Assembly: GCA_900314595.1 (NCBI GenBank) | Contig: OMVW01000039.1 | Coordinates: forward strand, 1-35,030 | DNA from: an uncultured Dialister sp. | GTDB taxonomy: Bacteria; Bacillota; Negativicutes; Veillonellales; Dialisteraceae | Direction: 5' to 3' | DNA length: 35,030 nucleotides | Shown here: piece by piece, positions 23,711-32,375 of the stretch | Layout of the letters: each line of letters begins with the position of its first letter | How positions within the stretch are numbered: the stretch's first letter is position 1 | Position numbers and translations under genes: made by a program | Notes under the pieces: generated by a model | What the model saw: the letters and a program-made list of their open reading frames with translations, nothing else | Told to the model about the DNA's origin: nothing | The model's database searches: none

Positions 23711-23739
23711 AGTATATCATGGACTGTTACAATATTCAA
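23711..23739 (-). promoter_or_regulatory. Predicted promoter of the aldehyde dehydrogenase gene
   Basis: TTGAAT and TATACT are separated by 17 bp on the minus strand, with an additional TG extended -10. Confidence 0.7.
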
Positions 23740-23789
23740 GAGTCTCGATAAGCATGAATGAGGTTTTTCTATGTGTTGGACGCGGCTGT

Positions 23790-24404
23790 GGACACACCTT
23801 CGGTGTGAGGGTTGACGGGCCTTTGGCCCGAGGGTTCTTAAGGTTCTTAAGTTTGACGGCCTTTCAGGCCGAGGGTTGTGGTAGCGCCCTTCGGGCGCAG
23901 AGTTTTATAAGCCGCCTGCGGCGGTCACGTCAGCATAGAGTATCTATTCTCTCCGCTTACCTCGTACACCCTTTCCCGCTACGCGGGATTTCGCCCCGGT
24001 GGGAAGCATGTCACTGGATTCGCGGGTCGCGGGGCTCCCCTATGAATCCAGTTCCTTTGCCACCTCAAGGAGAAACGAGAGCGTTACGGGATTGGCTTTC
24101 TGTATCACATGGCATGATAAGCATTCTGTGATTGGCTCACTGCGTTCGCCTCCCCCTTTCCCGCTGCGCGGGACTTCCCCCGCAAGCGGGAGCAGAATAA
24201 AACACCGCAAGATAATCTTCTCATAAATCCTCCGCTCGAGATGACGATGGTGGCGAGCGCCATTGGACACACCTTCGGTGTGAGAGTTGACGGGCCTTTG
24301 GCCCGAGGGTTATGGCCGCCTAATGGCGGCGGGTTGTGTATCGCTTCGCTCAGGGGGCGACAGCGGCTCTGCCGCTGAGGGTGGTGGTGGCGCCCTTTGG
24401 GCGC
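23790..24404. repeat. Hairpin array, two related clusters of small perfect palindromes
   Basis: The first cluster holds CACACCTTCGGTGTG (23793), CGGGCCTTTGGCCCG (23816), a GGCC/GGCC hairpin near 23859, GCGCCCTTCGGGCGC (23884) and CCGCCTGCGGCGG (23912). The second repeats the first two (24268, 24291), then has GCCGCCTAATGGCGGC (24315), CAGCGGCTCTGCCGCTG (24361) and GCGCCCTTTGGGCGC (24390). Most are followed by GAGGGTT. Stems differ in sequence but share three- or four-base loops. Between the clusters are CCCGC-rich palindromes. I see no gene from 23740 to 24460. Confidence 0.8.
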
Positions 24405-24457
24405 AGATTTAAAAAAGGGCGCGGCTGGCGCCGGAGTCTTTGGCCGTCAGGATGTAG

Positions 24458-24491
24458 AAAAAAAGAAGCCCCTCATTTCGAGGAGCTTCTT
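24458..24491 (-). terminator. Terminator of SLH porin 3
   Basis: AAGAAGC-CCTC pairs with GAGG-GCTTCTT around ATTTC, followed by a long T run on the minus strand. Confidence 0.85.
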
Positions 24492-24509
24492 TTTTCATTC
24501 TAATGAAAA

Positions 24510-25751
24510 TTAGAATACATAGTTCAGGGATACGGATGCTACATCATCGTAGTCGGTATCGGTGCCTTTGGTCTTTACATCGAAGTTGTATTCGCCGTGG
24601 AGTCTTACGTTCTTAGCGAGGGTTACATCGCCTTCTGCACGCCAGAATTTAACTTCCTTGACGGCAGAGTTTTCGAGCGCATCCAGCGGGGAAGAATCGT
24701 AGGTGTAAGCGCCGAGGAATGCGTTTCTTTCAGCGTCTACATAGGAAGCAGCTACACGGAAGGAGCCGACTTTAGCATTGTCCTGTTTGCCGTAGCCAAG
24801 ACCTGCAGCCCAGAGGTCCGGGTCTCCTTTGGCATCGGTGTTCTTGTAGTAGTCGCCGAATACATCGAAGCCGCCGCCAAGGCCTGCAGTGAGGCCTGCG
24901 CCCCAGATGTTGACCTTGTTGTTGCTGGTGCCGTTCACATAGTCTACGTCATAAGCAAAGCGTCCTGCTTCGCCGGAGAACTGTGCGTAGGCATATTCAT
25001 GTTTATCAGTGATGTTGTCTGCATAGTCTCCGTTCCAGTCTTCGAAGCGGCCATAGCCTACTGCCAGGTTGGCTGCATCATTTGCATGGAATGCCACTTC
25101 AGCGCCTTTGATTTCAGAATCGAAGAATACGCCGGTCTGACCGAAGAACTGGTCATATTTGCCAAGGGTAGCTTCTACCTTGTCGCCAAATGCATGACGA
25201 ACATAGAGTCTCTGCATATAGGTGTCGCTGGTTTCGCTGTCTTTGAAGTCCATATCAGAACGGAGCAGGCCATTCACATAGGTGGAATCATTGACCTGGC
25301 CCTTTACGTTGATACGGATACGGCCAACGTATTTATCATCTTTATCGCCTGTGTCGGTTTTATAGGTCTGATAGAATTTCATGTAGCCGTTGCCGGACCA
25401 GGAGATGTTGCCTACTTTCTTTTCCAGGTTGGAAACGCGAACGCCCAGGTTTGCCAGTTCGTCAGCGTATTCGCCAGCCAGTTTGTCAAGGGTTGCACGC
25501 TGTTCAGCGTTCAGCTGGTCTTCTTTTGCCATGAGGCGGGCAATGATCTGAGCCAGTTCATAACGGGTAATGTTTCTTTCGCCTTTGAAGGTGCCGTCCG
25601 GATAGCCTTCTACTACGCCCTGGTCGGAGAGGTCGGAAACTGCCTGGTAAGCCCAGTCATCCGGAGTCACATCGGAAAACGGATTGGCAGCGTATGCGGA
25701 TACGCCTGCGGTGAGTGCAGCAACAGCTGCGATTGCGAGAATCTTCTTCAT
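24510..25751 (-). CDS. SLH-domain outer-membrane porin 3 (OmpM-like)
   Basis: This 413-aa protein shares the signal peptide, SLH domain (residues 22-80; one visible change is NITRYELAQ for NMTRYELAQ) and coiled coil with the other two porins. Its barrel differs and ends in VSLNYVF with C-terminal Phe. The start has GAAGGGAGAGAAATCTT before the ATG. The leader motif lies 74-97 nt upstream. I found no strong promoter; a TATAGT near 25914 is possible but lacks a good -35 box. Together the three genes look like a porin repertoire with a common anchor and variable channels. Confidence 0.9.
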   Translation of the reverse strand: MKKILAIAAVAALTAGVSAYAANPFSDVTPDDWAYQAVSDLSDQGVVEGYPDGTFKGERNITRYELAQIIARLMAKEDQLNAEQRATLDKLAGEYADELANLGVRVSNLEKKVGNISWSGNGYMKFYQTYKTDTGDKDDKYVGRIRINVKGQVNDSTYVNGLLRSDMDFKDSETSDTYMQRLYVRHAFGDKVEATLGKYDQFFGQTGVFFDSEIKGAEVAFHANDAANLAVGYGRFEDWNGDYADNITDKHEYAYAQFSGEAGRFAYDVDYVNGTSNNKVNIWGAGLTAGLGGGFDVFGDYYKNTDAKGDPDLWAAGLGYGKQDNAKVGSFRVAASYVDAERNAFLGAYTYDSSPLDALENSAVKEVKFWRAEGDVTLAKNVRLHGEYNFDVKTKGTDTDYDDVASVSLNYVF

Positions 25752-25824
25752 AAGATTTCTCTCCCTTCGAAAAAAAATATAATAACCTGCCCTTTATTTT
25801 TCGAAGGAGGGACGTCGTACTTCT

Positions 25825-25848
25825 GCGCGAGTGGCCGTGTTTCCTCTG
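25825..25848 (-). promoter_or_regulatory. Conserved porin leader motif, copy 3
   Basis: On the minus strand CAGAGGAAACACGG is followed by CCACTCGCGC. It is the third occurrence at nearly the same distance from a porin start codon. Confidence 0.65.
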
Positions 25849-26023
25849 CCATACTCCCTCTCTCCTCCCACATTCTCCCAGGGCCGGAAAATGAGCTGTT
25901 GGTAATCTTTAGGATACTATAGGGTTTTGCTTTATACAATACATGGTTCATTAGAAAATGATTATTTATTCATAACTCTGCATAGTATATGCCCACATAC
26001 ATCCTATTTTCTCTTAACAGCAC

Positions 26024-26053
26024 AAAAAGCGAAGCCCGAATGGACTCCGCTTT
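26024..26053 (-). terminator. Candidate terminator downstream of yitT
   Basis: On the minus strand AAAGCGGAG pairs with CTTCGCTTT (one G-U pair) and a T run follows. It lies about 190 bp after the yitT stop codon; bases 26054-26245 hold nothing I recognise. Confidence 0.55.
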
Positions 26054-26245
26054 GAATCGACTTTGTTAAGATACATTTATTTTACATTGCCATGACAGTA
26101 ATTGCAACAGGAAATAGAAAAAATATGCAGTTTTGAATGTATTTCCAATTTCCTTCAAATTTTTAAATTTCCTTACCTAATGCAAGGGTGGCCATCATTC
26201 ATGACCGAGCCTTTCCGACTGCTTTTCCGTGGGGAGGTAAGCCTG

Positions 26246-27124
26246 TCATTTCTTTGGAGTTCGAACCGTATTCGTCCCTTTGACTACCCCGCCCGAAACT
26301 TCCTGTACGTCGAAGACGGAAAGGAAAGCGGAAGGATCGATGAAATGAACCAGGTCTTTCAGTTTCTGCACTTCCAGTCTGGTTACCACGCAGTAAAGGA
26401 CATCCTTATCATCCCGAAGGAATCCGCCCTGTCCGTGGAGGCGGGTCACCGATTTCCTCATACCGCTGACGATCGCATCCGATACATCATCGTAATTATT
26501 AGTGACGATGAATACGCCTTTGGAGGAATCAAGACCTGCGGAAACCGCATCAATCATGCGGGAACAGATGAAGTAGGTAATGAGGGAATACATGGCGCTG
26601 TTCCAGCTGAAAACGAAACCGGCAGCTCCCAGGATGAAAAGGTTGAAGAAGAGGATGATATCCCCTACGGAGAAGGAACTTCTCCCGGACATCATGATAG
26701 CCACGATTTCCGTACCATCTGTGGATCCACCGCTTTTGATGACGATTCCCACACCGATGCCCATGATGATTCCGCCAAAAATGGTGGACAGGAAAGGATC
26801 ATTCGTCGCCGCCGGAAGGCTCTCCAGATAAGAGGAGCAGAGAGACAGGACGACGATGGCATATATGGAATAGACCGTCACCCTTTTGCCCAGACGGCGA
26901 TAACCGATGATGAAGAAAGGAAGGTTCAAAAGTACGATCAGTATGGAAAATGGAATGCCTGTCAGCGCCTGGACCAGAAGGGAAATACCTGTGACGCCTC
27001 CGTCAATGACGTTGTTTGGAATCAGGAACAGGTTAAGTCCTGCGGAGTAAATGGCTGCCCCTGCTGTCAGTCCTATGGCCTTCTTGAAGATTTCCGCATA
27101 ATTCAGCTGAATTTTATTGCCCAT
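26246..27124 (-). CDS. YitT-family membrane protein with C-terminal DUF2179
   Basis: This 292-aa inner-membrane protein has about five hydrophobic segments, the family hallmark IPNNVIDGGVTGISLL near residues 35-50, and GGIIMGIGVGIVIKSGGSTDGTEI near 115-138. A C-terminal cytoplasmic DUF2179 domain has GVFIVTNNYDDVSDAI and a typical RDDKDVLYCVVTR ending. The family is widespread in Firmicutes; its transported substrate is unknown. I chose the ATG at 27124 over the TTG three codons upstream, because GAGG lies too close to the latter. The terminator of the upstream tRNA gene ends 18 bp before the start codon, so the promoter must be further upstream or the gene depends on readthrough. Confidence 0.88.
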   Translation of the reverse strand: MGNKIQLNYAEIFKKAIGLTAGAAIYSAGLNLFLIPNNVIDGGVTGISLLVQALTGIPFSILIVLLNLPFFIIGYRRLGKRVTVYSIYAIVVLSLCSSYLESLPAATNDPFLSTIFGGIIMGIGVGIVIKSGGSTDGTEIVAIMMSGRSSFSVGDIILFFNLFILGAAGFVFSWNSAMYSLITYFICSRMIDAVSAGLDSSKGVFIVTNNYDDVSDAIVSGMRKSVTRLHGQGGFLRDDKDVLYCVVTRLEVQKLKDLVHFIDPSAFLSVFDVQEVSGGVVKGTNTVRTPKK

Positions 27125-27142
27125 GATTTTCAATCCTCTGTT

Positions 27143-27167
27143 AAAAAAAACCGCGGCAGAGCCGCGG
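27143..27167 (-). terminator. Terminator of the tRNA-Ser gene
   Basis: CCGCGGC-TCT-GCCGCGG followed by eight T residues on the minus strand, a very strong intrinsic terminator directly after the tRNA. Confidence 0.85.
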
Positions 27168-27176
27168 AATCATTGC

Positions 27177-27267
27177 TGGCGGAAGAGGTGGGATTCGAAC
27201 CCACGCACGCATCGCTGCGTCTGGCGGTTTTCAAGACCGCTCCCTTCAACCACTTGGGTACTCTTCC
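27177..27267 (-). tRNA. tRNA-Ser(UGA), CCA encoded
   Basis: The minus-strand cloverleaf has a GGAAGAG/CTCTTCC acceptor stem, an anticodon stem GCGGT/ACCGC around the loop CTTGAAA (anticodon TGA), a long variable arm ACGCAGCGATGCGT typical of tRNA-Ser, and a GGTTCGAATCC T-arm. Discriminator G and CCA are encoded. Length is 91 nt. Confidence 0.95.
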
Positions 27268-27367
27268 TTGTTTATGAAGTTATCAGAATAGTATTATTAT
27301 ATTTTATGAAATAGTGATTGTCAAACAGTATTTCCCCATCCTCTTTGCAGGGCCTTTAGAAATAAAA

Positions 27368-27584
27368 CTTTTGTGTCGGGAGTATCGGGATTCGTTTCGG
27401 GAATCTCGGGAAGGTGCGGCGCAACAGTAAATGGGCGCCGCAGAGTTTTTTATGCTAAGTTTCATTGGAATCAATCGAGAGTAAAAACATAATAGAAAAT
27501 GGCGGGCTTTATAAATTTTATGCCCGCCACCACCCCGATAATCCCGATTATTCCCGAGATTCCCGACAATCCCCGATTCAAAAG
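27368..27584. mobile_element. Paired hairpin-iteron element, no cargo (9-bp iterons), copy 2
   Basis: The left end CTTTTGTGTCGGG leads into CGGGANTNT iterons, GGGAAGGTG and a GCGGCGC...GGCGCCGC hairpin. The right half has GGCGGGC...GCCCGCC, CACC, CCCGA iterons and the end CCCCGATTCAAAAG. The right hairpin, loop included, is identical to that of the element at 19736, while the spacer between the hairpins is different. It lies about 100 bp upstream of the tRNA-Ser 5' end. Confidence 0.7.
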
Positions 27585-27653
27585 CCATTTCACATCCAGT
27601 TTCCATTTCACCTTATGGTCCTCATTGCCTTAATTCCCTCTTCCCACAAGTAG

Positions 27654-27659
27654 TATAAT
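27654..27659 (+). promoter_or_regulatory. Candidate -10 box of the MoxR operon
   Basis: A perfect TATAAT lies 45 bp before the MoxR start codon; only a weak TAATTC is found at -35 with 17-bp spacing. Confidence 0.4.
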
Positions 27660-27704
27660 ATTATATAACCACTTATAAAAAAATTTTTGAAAGAGGCAAT
27701 AATT

Positions 27705-28646
27705 ATGTCTGATAAAGAACTCATAGATTCCATTCTTTCCGAGACCGAGAGGGCGGTGCTGGGGAAGGATGAGGTGCTCAGGCGGATTCTCTGTGCCATT
27801 CTGGCGGGGGGACATATTTTAATCGATGATATTCCCGGCGTGGGGAAGACGACGATTGCTGTGGCTTTCACTCATGTGCTGGGGCTGGATTACAAGCGGA
27901 TGCAGTTTACGCCGGATGTGCTGCCCAGCGATATTACCGGTTTTTCCATGTATGACAAGAATTCCGGCACTTTCCGTTATGTGGCAGGTTCGGCTATGAC
28001 GAATTTCTTCCTGGCTGATGAAATCAACCGTGCTTCTCCAAAGACCCAGTCGGCGCTTCTGGAAGTGATGCAGGAAGGAAAGCTCACGGTAGACGGGAAG
28101 ACTTACGCAGTGCCCCAGCCTTTCATCGTCATGGCCACCCAGAATCCTTTCGGTTCTTCCGGCACCCAGGAGCTTCCGGAATCCCAGACGGACCGTTTCA
28201 TGATTCGTATTACTGTGGGCTATCCGGAAAGGGAGGATGAAATCCGTATTTTAAATGGAAATACAAGAAATCCCGCAGAAGCCTTGCAGCCTGTCATTTC
28301 TCCCGCCCAGCTCCTTTCTCTCCGGGAGGAAGCTTTGAAAATTCATGTGGAAGACAGCCTGTACGGGTACATGGTGGATATCGCCAGAGCCACGAGGAAT
28401 CATCCGGACATCCGCCTGGGCATATCGCCCCGCGGAACCATGGCCCTTGCTTCCATGACGAAGGCTCATGCCCTGATGGAAGGCCGCCCCTATGCGACTC
28501 CCGATGATGTGGCTTCCGTTGCCCCCTATACGCTGGGCCATCGTATTTCCTTATCCGGCGATGCCCGTTACGCCGGAAAGACAGCTGTTTCCGTGCTTTC
28601 CGAAATTCTCGCCTCCCTGCCGCTTCCGACGCTCAAGGAGGACTAA
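27705..28646 (+). CDS. MoxR-type AAA+ ATPase
   Basis: This 313-aa ATPase has a Walker A motif (DDIPGVGKTTIA near residues 41-52), a Walker B motif (FFLADEINRASPKTQSALLE near 104-123) and a sensor region (VMATQNPFGSSGTQELPESQ near 143-162). These are diagnostic of the MoxR family. Such ATPases act as chaperones in the assembly or activation of partner complexes and are usually encoded beside a DUF58 protein, as here. I chose the ATG at 27705 with GAAAGAGGCAATAATT before it; an upstream TTG lies too close to the ribosome site. The stop codon abuts the DUF58 start. Confidence 0.92.
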   Translation: MSDKELIDSILSETERAVLGKDEVLRRILCAILAGGHILIDDIPGVGKTTIAVAFTHVLGLDYKRMQFTPDVLPSDITGFSMYDKNSGTFRYVAGSAMTNFFLADEINRASPKTQSALLEVMQEGKLTVDGKTYAVPQPFIVMATQNPFGSSGTQELPESQTDRFMIRITVGYPEREDEIRILNGNTRNPAEALQPVISPAQLLSLREEALKIHVEDSLYGYMVDIARATRNHPDIRLGISPRGTMALASMTKAHALMEGRPYATPDDVASVAPYTLGHRISLSGDARYAGKTAVSVLSEILASLPLPTLKED

Positions 28647-29660
28647 ATGGGCCGGCTGTATTACCTGATTATTCTTTTCATAGCCATCCTTCTCATGGTG
28701 CTTTATGACCTGGAGGGGGCTTTTCTCCTTTCTCTGGTGATGATCCTGACGCCCCTTCCGCTGTATTTCCTGGAAAAGCGGCTGGCGCCGAAGATTTCCC
28801 TCTCCCTTTCCGCCCCGAAATCGGTGCGCCGGGGGGAAAAGCTGGAAGCGGCTCTCACGCTCAAAGGACCTTTTCTATTTCTTCTGTCTTCTCCCGATGC
28901 TTCTTTAAACGGCATCCCATACGAGACTTATGAAGAAGGAAATGGAAATATAACGTTCTATTTCGAAAAGGACGCCCTTCACTGCGGACGGATCGATATG
29001 GGAAAGCCTTCTATTTCCTGGACCGACCCCTTTGGCCTTTTCCATTTCAAGAAAACGGCCGCTCCCACGAGCTGCCTGGTCTTTCCCAGGCAGGTGGGGA
29101 GTGCCCATAAAATCCTCGAAAGTCTCCGGAAACTTTCCGCATCGGATGAAGTGGAATACTTCGGAGCGACGGAATACAAGCCGGGCGACAATCCTCATCT
29201 CATCAACTGGAAAATCACGGCCAGAAAAGAGGAAGTCTTCGTGCGGGATTCCTACCCGGCAGAAAGCGAACGGTTCGTGCTGGCTGCGGACTATGAGGAA
29301 AATGAAGAATACCGGGATATCATCGGCGATGCCCTGTACTCTGCGGGCCTTGCCCTTCTTTCGGTGCCTTCCTCTTTCCGCTTTGCTTTTGCCGCGAAAG
29401 CCGGCCCCGTATCCCAGATGATCCGCACACGGGAAGACTGGGAAGAAGCGATCCGCGGATTTCTCGAGGCAGGACGGGACCAGGCCCTCCGGGAAAGTCC
29501 TCTTTCCCCCTATGTGCCCATCGTCTACCTCACGGGAAATCCGAATCCTCCCGTCTCTCCCGTCCTTCACCCCGCCCTCTGGTGCGCAGCGCCTGATGCG
29601 CCGAGGGCCATGCTCTCGGGAAAAGGTGAAATTTATGAAGCTCTGGGAGGCGGAAAATGA
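28647..29660 (+). CDS. DUF58 domain protein
   Basis: This 337-aa protein starts with two close membrane segments (about residues 3-45), followed by a beta-rich region. The DUF58 core is around FGATEYKPGDNPHLINWKI (residues 172-190) with the conserved RxxEVFVRDSYP-type continuation (ARKEEVFVRDSYP). DUF58 proteins often contain a von Willebrand-like fold and pair with MoxR ATPases. The start codon directly follows the MoxR stop, with AAGGAGG inside the end of the MoxR gene. It overlaps the next gene by 4 bp (ATGA). Together they form a three-gene membrane-associated operon of unknown physiological role. Confidence 0.88.
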   Translation: MGRLYYLIILFIAILLMVLYDLEGAFLLSLVMILTPLPLYFLEKRLAPKISLSLSAPKSVRRGEKLEAALTLKGPFLFLLSSPDASLNGIPYETYEEGNGNITFYFEKDALHCGRIDMGKPSISWTDPFGLFHFKKTAAPTSCLVFPRQVGSAHKILESLRKLSASDEVEYFGATEYKPGDNPHLINWKITARKEEVFVRDSYPAESERFVLAADYEENEEYRDIIGDALYSAGLALLSVPSSFRFAFAAKAGPVSQMIRTREDWEEAIRGFLEAGRDQALRESPLSPYVPIVYLTGNPNPPVSPVLHPALWCAAPDAPRAMLSGKGEIYEALGGGK

Positions 29661-32011
29661 TGAAATATGCACTTCTCCGTCCCCTGACTGCGGCTCTCGG
29701 AGCCGCCGGAACGGCCGCTATTCTTTTCTCCTTCTTTGGAGGAGGAGAATTCCTCTTCGCAGGGATGGCTTTCCTCATCGTCCTTTTGGGAAATATCCTT
29801 CTCTCCTCCCTGGATGAGAAAAAGCAGTTTCCTGTCCTTGCCATTCTTTTTGTCATTCTTCTGGCAGGAATGGTCCTTTTCAGATCTGCTCTGACGCAGA
29901 GTGCCGTCTCTGCTTCCATTCCCCTCATGCAGACTCTTTCCGAACCCTATGACGTGGAAATGGACATCCCAAAGCCGGCAGTGCCGGTTTCCGAAATCCC
30001 TGCCAAGCTTGTACTCTGCCTCTTTATTTCCTGGTTCTTCCTTTCTGCTTCTCTTTCGAAAGCAGGAACTCTGCCGGCAGGACTTATTTCTTTCTTTACC
30101 CTGCTCCTCAGTTTCTACTATGGGCTGAACCCCGCGCCTTTCGGCCTCGTCCTTTCCGCTGCTTACATCATGACCCTTCCGGCTCTCCTCAAATCGAGGG
30201 GACCGGGTCACCCGGAAATCGCCGCTTTCGGGGCGGCCCTCCTCCTGGGCCTTGTATTTGCCCTGGCCATTCCCGAAAGCCGGTACCGGCAGCCTGCGAT
30301 TTTTGCCGGTCTTCAGGAAAAAATCGTGGAATTCGTGGACCCCTATAATCCCGTATTTCATGCAGGCAATGCCTATACAGGGATGATGAAAGGTTCCGCC
30401 GGCCATCAGAAACTGGGCACGTCAAACGGCATCCACTACACAGGCCGCATCATTGCGGATATGGAAGCACCGGAAATGCCTTACCGCCTCTACCTTCGAA
30501 GCTGGGTGGGCGGAGAATATGGAAATAACCAGTGGAAGGATCTTCCTGCTGACAGTTATGGTTCCGTGAAGCAGCTCTTCGAGCAGAACCAGGGCGAATG
30601 GTACGACCAGAGCGCCTGGCTCATGGAAGTGATCCAGCGAAATCCCGCCCTTACCCAGATGCTTGAAAATTACATGGACCGGCAGGATTCACTGCAATCC
30701 AGAAAGAAAGATTTTGCCCTGGACGCCATGTACGAGAAGACCCGTTTCCTTCTCATCCCCTACGATGCAAGCTTTGGCGGCCATTTCTTCACTTACGACC
30801 GCTCGCCTGTCTCACCGAAGGCCAAGGCCTACAGCACCTATATCTGGGACCTTCCGTCAGGCGCCCTCCTCTCCATGATGGAGCAGGAATCCATATCCGA
30901 CGGGTACTACCGGGTCTATGCAGGTGCCGAGAGCCGCTACAGGGACTGGGTGTACAAGCATGATCTGGAAATCCCGGATTCCGTGAAGGAAAGTCTTTCT
31001 TCCTTTGGAAATATTTCCACCGTCAAAACCCTGGCCGAAAAACGGCAGCGGGTGGAGGAAATCCGGGCCTTCCTCGCGCGGAACTACACCTACTCCACCG
31101 CCCCGGGCCGCGTGCCTGCGGGGAAAGATTTCATTTCTTACTTCCTCACGGAAAATAAAAAAGGCTACTGCACCTACTTCGCTTCCGCCGGAGTCATGCT
31201 CCTCCGGGCAAGCGGCATCCCTGCCCGCTATGTGACGGGCATGACTGCAGGGACCGATGAAATCAAAGAAGCGCCCGCCCTCCCCGACGGACTTCATACC
31301 CTTTCCTTAAACGACCGCCATGCCCACGCCTGGGCGGAAGTCTATGTGGACGGTCTCGGCTGGCGGCCCGTGGAGTTCACTCCCGGCTACGAAGGAAATG
31401 AAAATCCATTCCCCATTCCTGCGGATAAACAGCGAAACGACAAAGGCGCCCCCGATGCGCCGCCGGACCCGAAGAGCCCGAAAATGAATCCTGGCTCTCA
31501 GAAGGGACAGACTCCGAAGAATCAGCCTCCAGGCGGTGCGGACCAGCCCCGGCAGTCCCCGGGAAATCCGCCGCGCCTCAACCCGCAGCAGATGAGGACT
31601 CCCGAGAAGCCCCTTCCCAAAGGTCTCCTCCTCATCCCACTGGTAATTCTGGCCCTGATCGGATTCCTCGCCTATCGGCTCTCCGCCGTCTCCCACATGA
31701 TTTCCAAAGCTTCTGAAAGCAAAGAATCTTTCAACCGTCTCATCGATTATATGGAACGCCTCGCCGCTTATAAACGGATCCCGGCGAAGGGGAGCTACGA
31801 AAAGCAGATGGCCCTCTTCAGGGAAGATTCCCGCCTTTCAGGTCTTGCGGAAGTAACGGAACTTCTGATTAAGTCAAAATACTCCGGCGCTCCCCTCTCA
31901 AAAGAAGAAAAGAGAAGAGCCGCAGCCCTTGTGAAAGAAGCCAGAAGGAACTGCATCAAAGATATGGATTTCATGGAAATGGTGAAATTCAGGGTTCTGC
32001 GAAAAATGTAA
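29657..32011 (+). CDS. TgpA-like membrane transglutaminase-domain protein
   Basis: This 784-aa protein has about five N-terminal membrane segments (residues 10-200, DUF3488-like). An extracytoplasmic transglutaminase-like domain follows, with catalytic Cys505 (KKGYCTYFASAGVMLLR) and His557 (DRHAHAWAEVYVD); the third position is Glu573 in VEFTPGY, as is common in Firmicute members. A Pro/Gly-rich linker covers about 590-655, one membrane segment lies near 657-675, and a C-terminal DUF4129-like cytoplasmic tail follows. It overlaps the DUF58 gene by 4 bp. The MoxR-DUF58-transglutaminase set is common; its substrate is unknown, perhaps envelope proteins or peptides. Confidence 0.9.
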   Translation: MMKYALLRPLTAALGAAGTAAILFSFFGGGEFLFAGMAFLIVLLGNILLSSLDEKKQFPVLAILFVILLAGMVLFRSALTQSAVSASIPLMQTLSEPYDVEMDIPKPAVPVSEIPAKLVLCLFISWFFLSASLSKAGTLPAGLISFFTLLLSFYYGLNPAPFGLVLSAAYIMTLPALLKSRGPGHPEIAAFGAALLLGLVFALAIPESRYRQPAIFAGLQEKIVEFVDPYNPVFHAGNAYTGMMKGSAGHQKLGTSNGIHYTGRIIADMEAPEMPYRLYLRSWVGGEYGNNQWKDLPADSYGSVKQLFEQNQGEWYDQSAWLMEVIQRNPALTQMLENYMDRQDSLQSRKKDFALDAMYEKTRFLLIPYDASFGGHFFTYDRSPVSPKAKAYSTYIWDLPSGALLSMMEQESISDGYYRVYAGAESRYRDWVYKHDLEIPDSVKESLSSFGNISTVKTLAEKRQRVEEIRAFLARNYTYSTAPGRVPAGKDFISYFLTENKKGYCTYFASAGVMLLRASGIPARYVTGMTAGTDEIKEAPALPDGLHTLSLNDRHAHAWAEVYVDGLGWRPVEFTPGYEGNENPFPIPADKQRNDKGAPDAPPDPKSPKMNPGSQKGQTPKNQPPGGADQPRQSPGNPPRLNPQQMRTPEKPLPKGLLLIPLVILALIGFLAYRLSAVSHMISKASESKESFNRLIDYMERLAAYKRIPAKGSYEKQMALFREDSRLSGLAEVTELLIKSKYSGAPLSKEEKRRAAALVKEARRNCIKDMDFMEMVKFRVLRKM

Positions 32012-32014
32012 AAA

Positions 32015-32048
32015 ATCTCCGTACGAAATAAATCGTACGGAGATTTTT
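32015..32048. terminator. Shared bidirectional terminator
   Basis: ATCTCCGTACGA and TCGTACGGAGAT form a perfect 12-bp stem with A and T runs on either side. It serves the MoxR operon on the plus strand and the HigBA operon on the minus strand. Confidence 0.9.
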
Positions 32049-32073
32049 AATTTCCTGAATCATTTCTCTTTCA

Positions 32074-32373
32074 TCACGGATCGACCAGTTCTATTTTAAG
32101 CATCTTACCCAGTCCTTCCGCCAGTCTTTGCATAGTTCTAAAAGAAATATTCAATTTGCCATGCTCTACTTTACTTATATCTGCCTGATCAATCCCGGTT
32201 TTAGCAGCTAACTCTTTCTGAGTCATCCCCTTCTCACGCCGTGCATCAATCAAGGCCTGAATCAGAGTAAACTCTGGTTCCAGTTCCTCAAAAGCTTTCT
32301 TAAATTCCGGATCATTGAGACTTTCCTTCAAATCGTCATCAAAGCTGTATTCCAGTTTGTTTTTATCCATCAT
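32074..32373 (-). CDS. higA: HigA-like antitoxin, XRE-type HTH regulator
   Basis: This 99-aa protein has an acidic N-terminal arm (residues 1-35) and a C-terminal helix-turn-helix: ALIDARREKGMTQKELAAKT, then GIDQADISKVEHGKLNISF. It fits antitoxins that pair with HigB/Gp49-like RNase toxins encoded upstream. I chose the ATG at 32373 because GGGAGG lies 9 nt before it; an adjacent ATG one codon later is possible. The intact antitoxin follows directly after the broken toxin gene and would still be translated. It should repress the operon through the palindrome at 32763. Confidence 0.85.
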   Translation of the reverse strand: MMDKNKLEYSFDDDLKESLNDPEFKKAFEELEPEFTLIQALIDARREKGMTQKELAAKTGIDQADISKVEHGKLNISFRTMQRLAEGLGKMLKIELVDP

Positions 32374-32375
32374 AT

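Noticed and set aside
23754..24270. Open frames in the hairpin array near 24 kb
   Set aside because: They run through tandem palindromes, have no ribosome sites and read as repeats of Arg/Gly/Pro-rich sequence.
26102..27277. Plus-strand frame opposite yitT running into the tRNA
   Set aside because: It crosses the tRNA gene and its terminator and has no family features.
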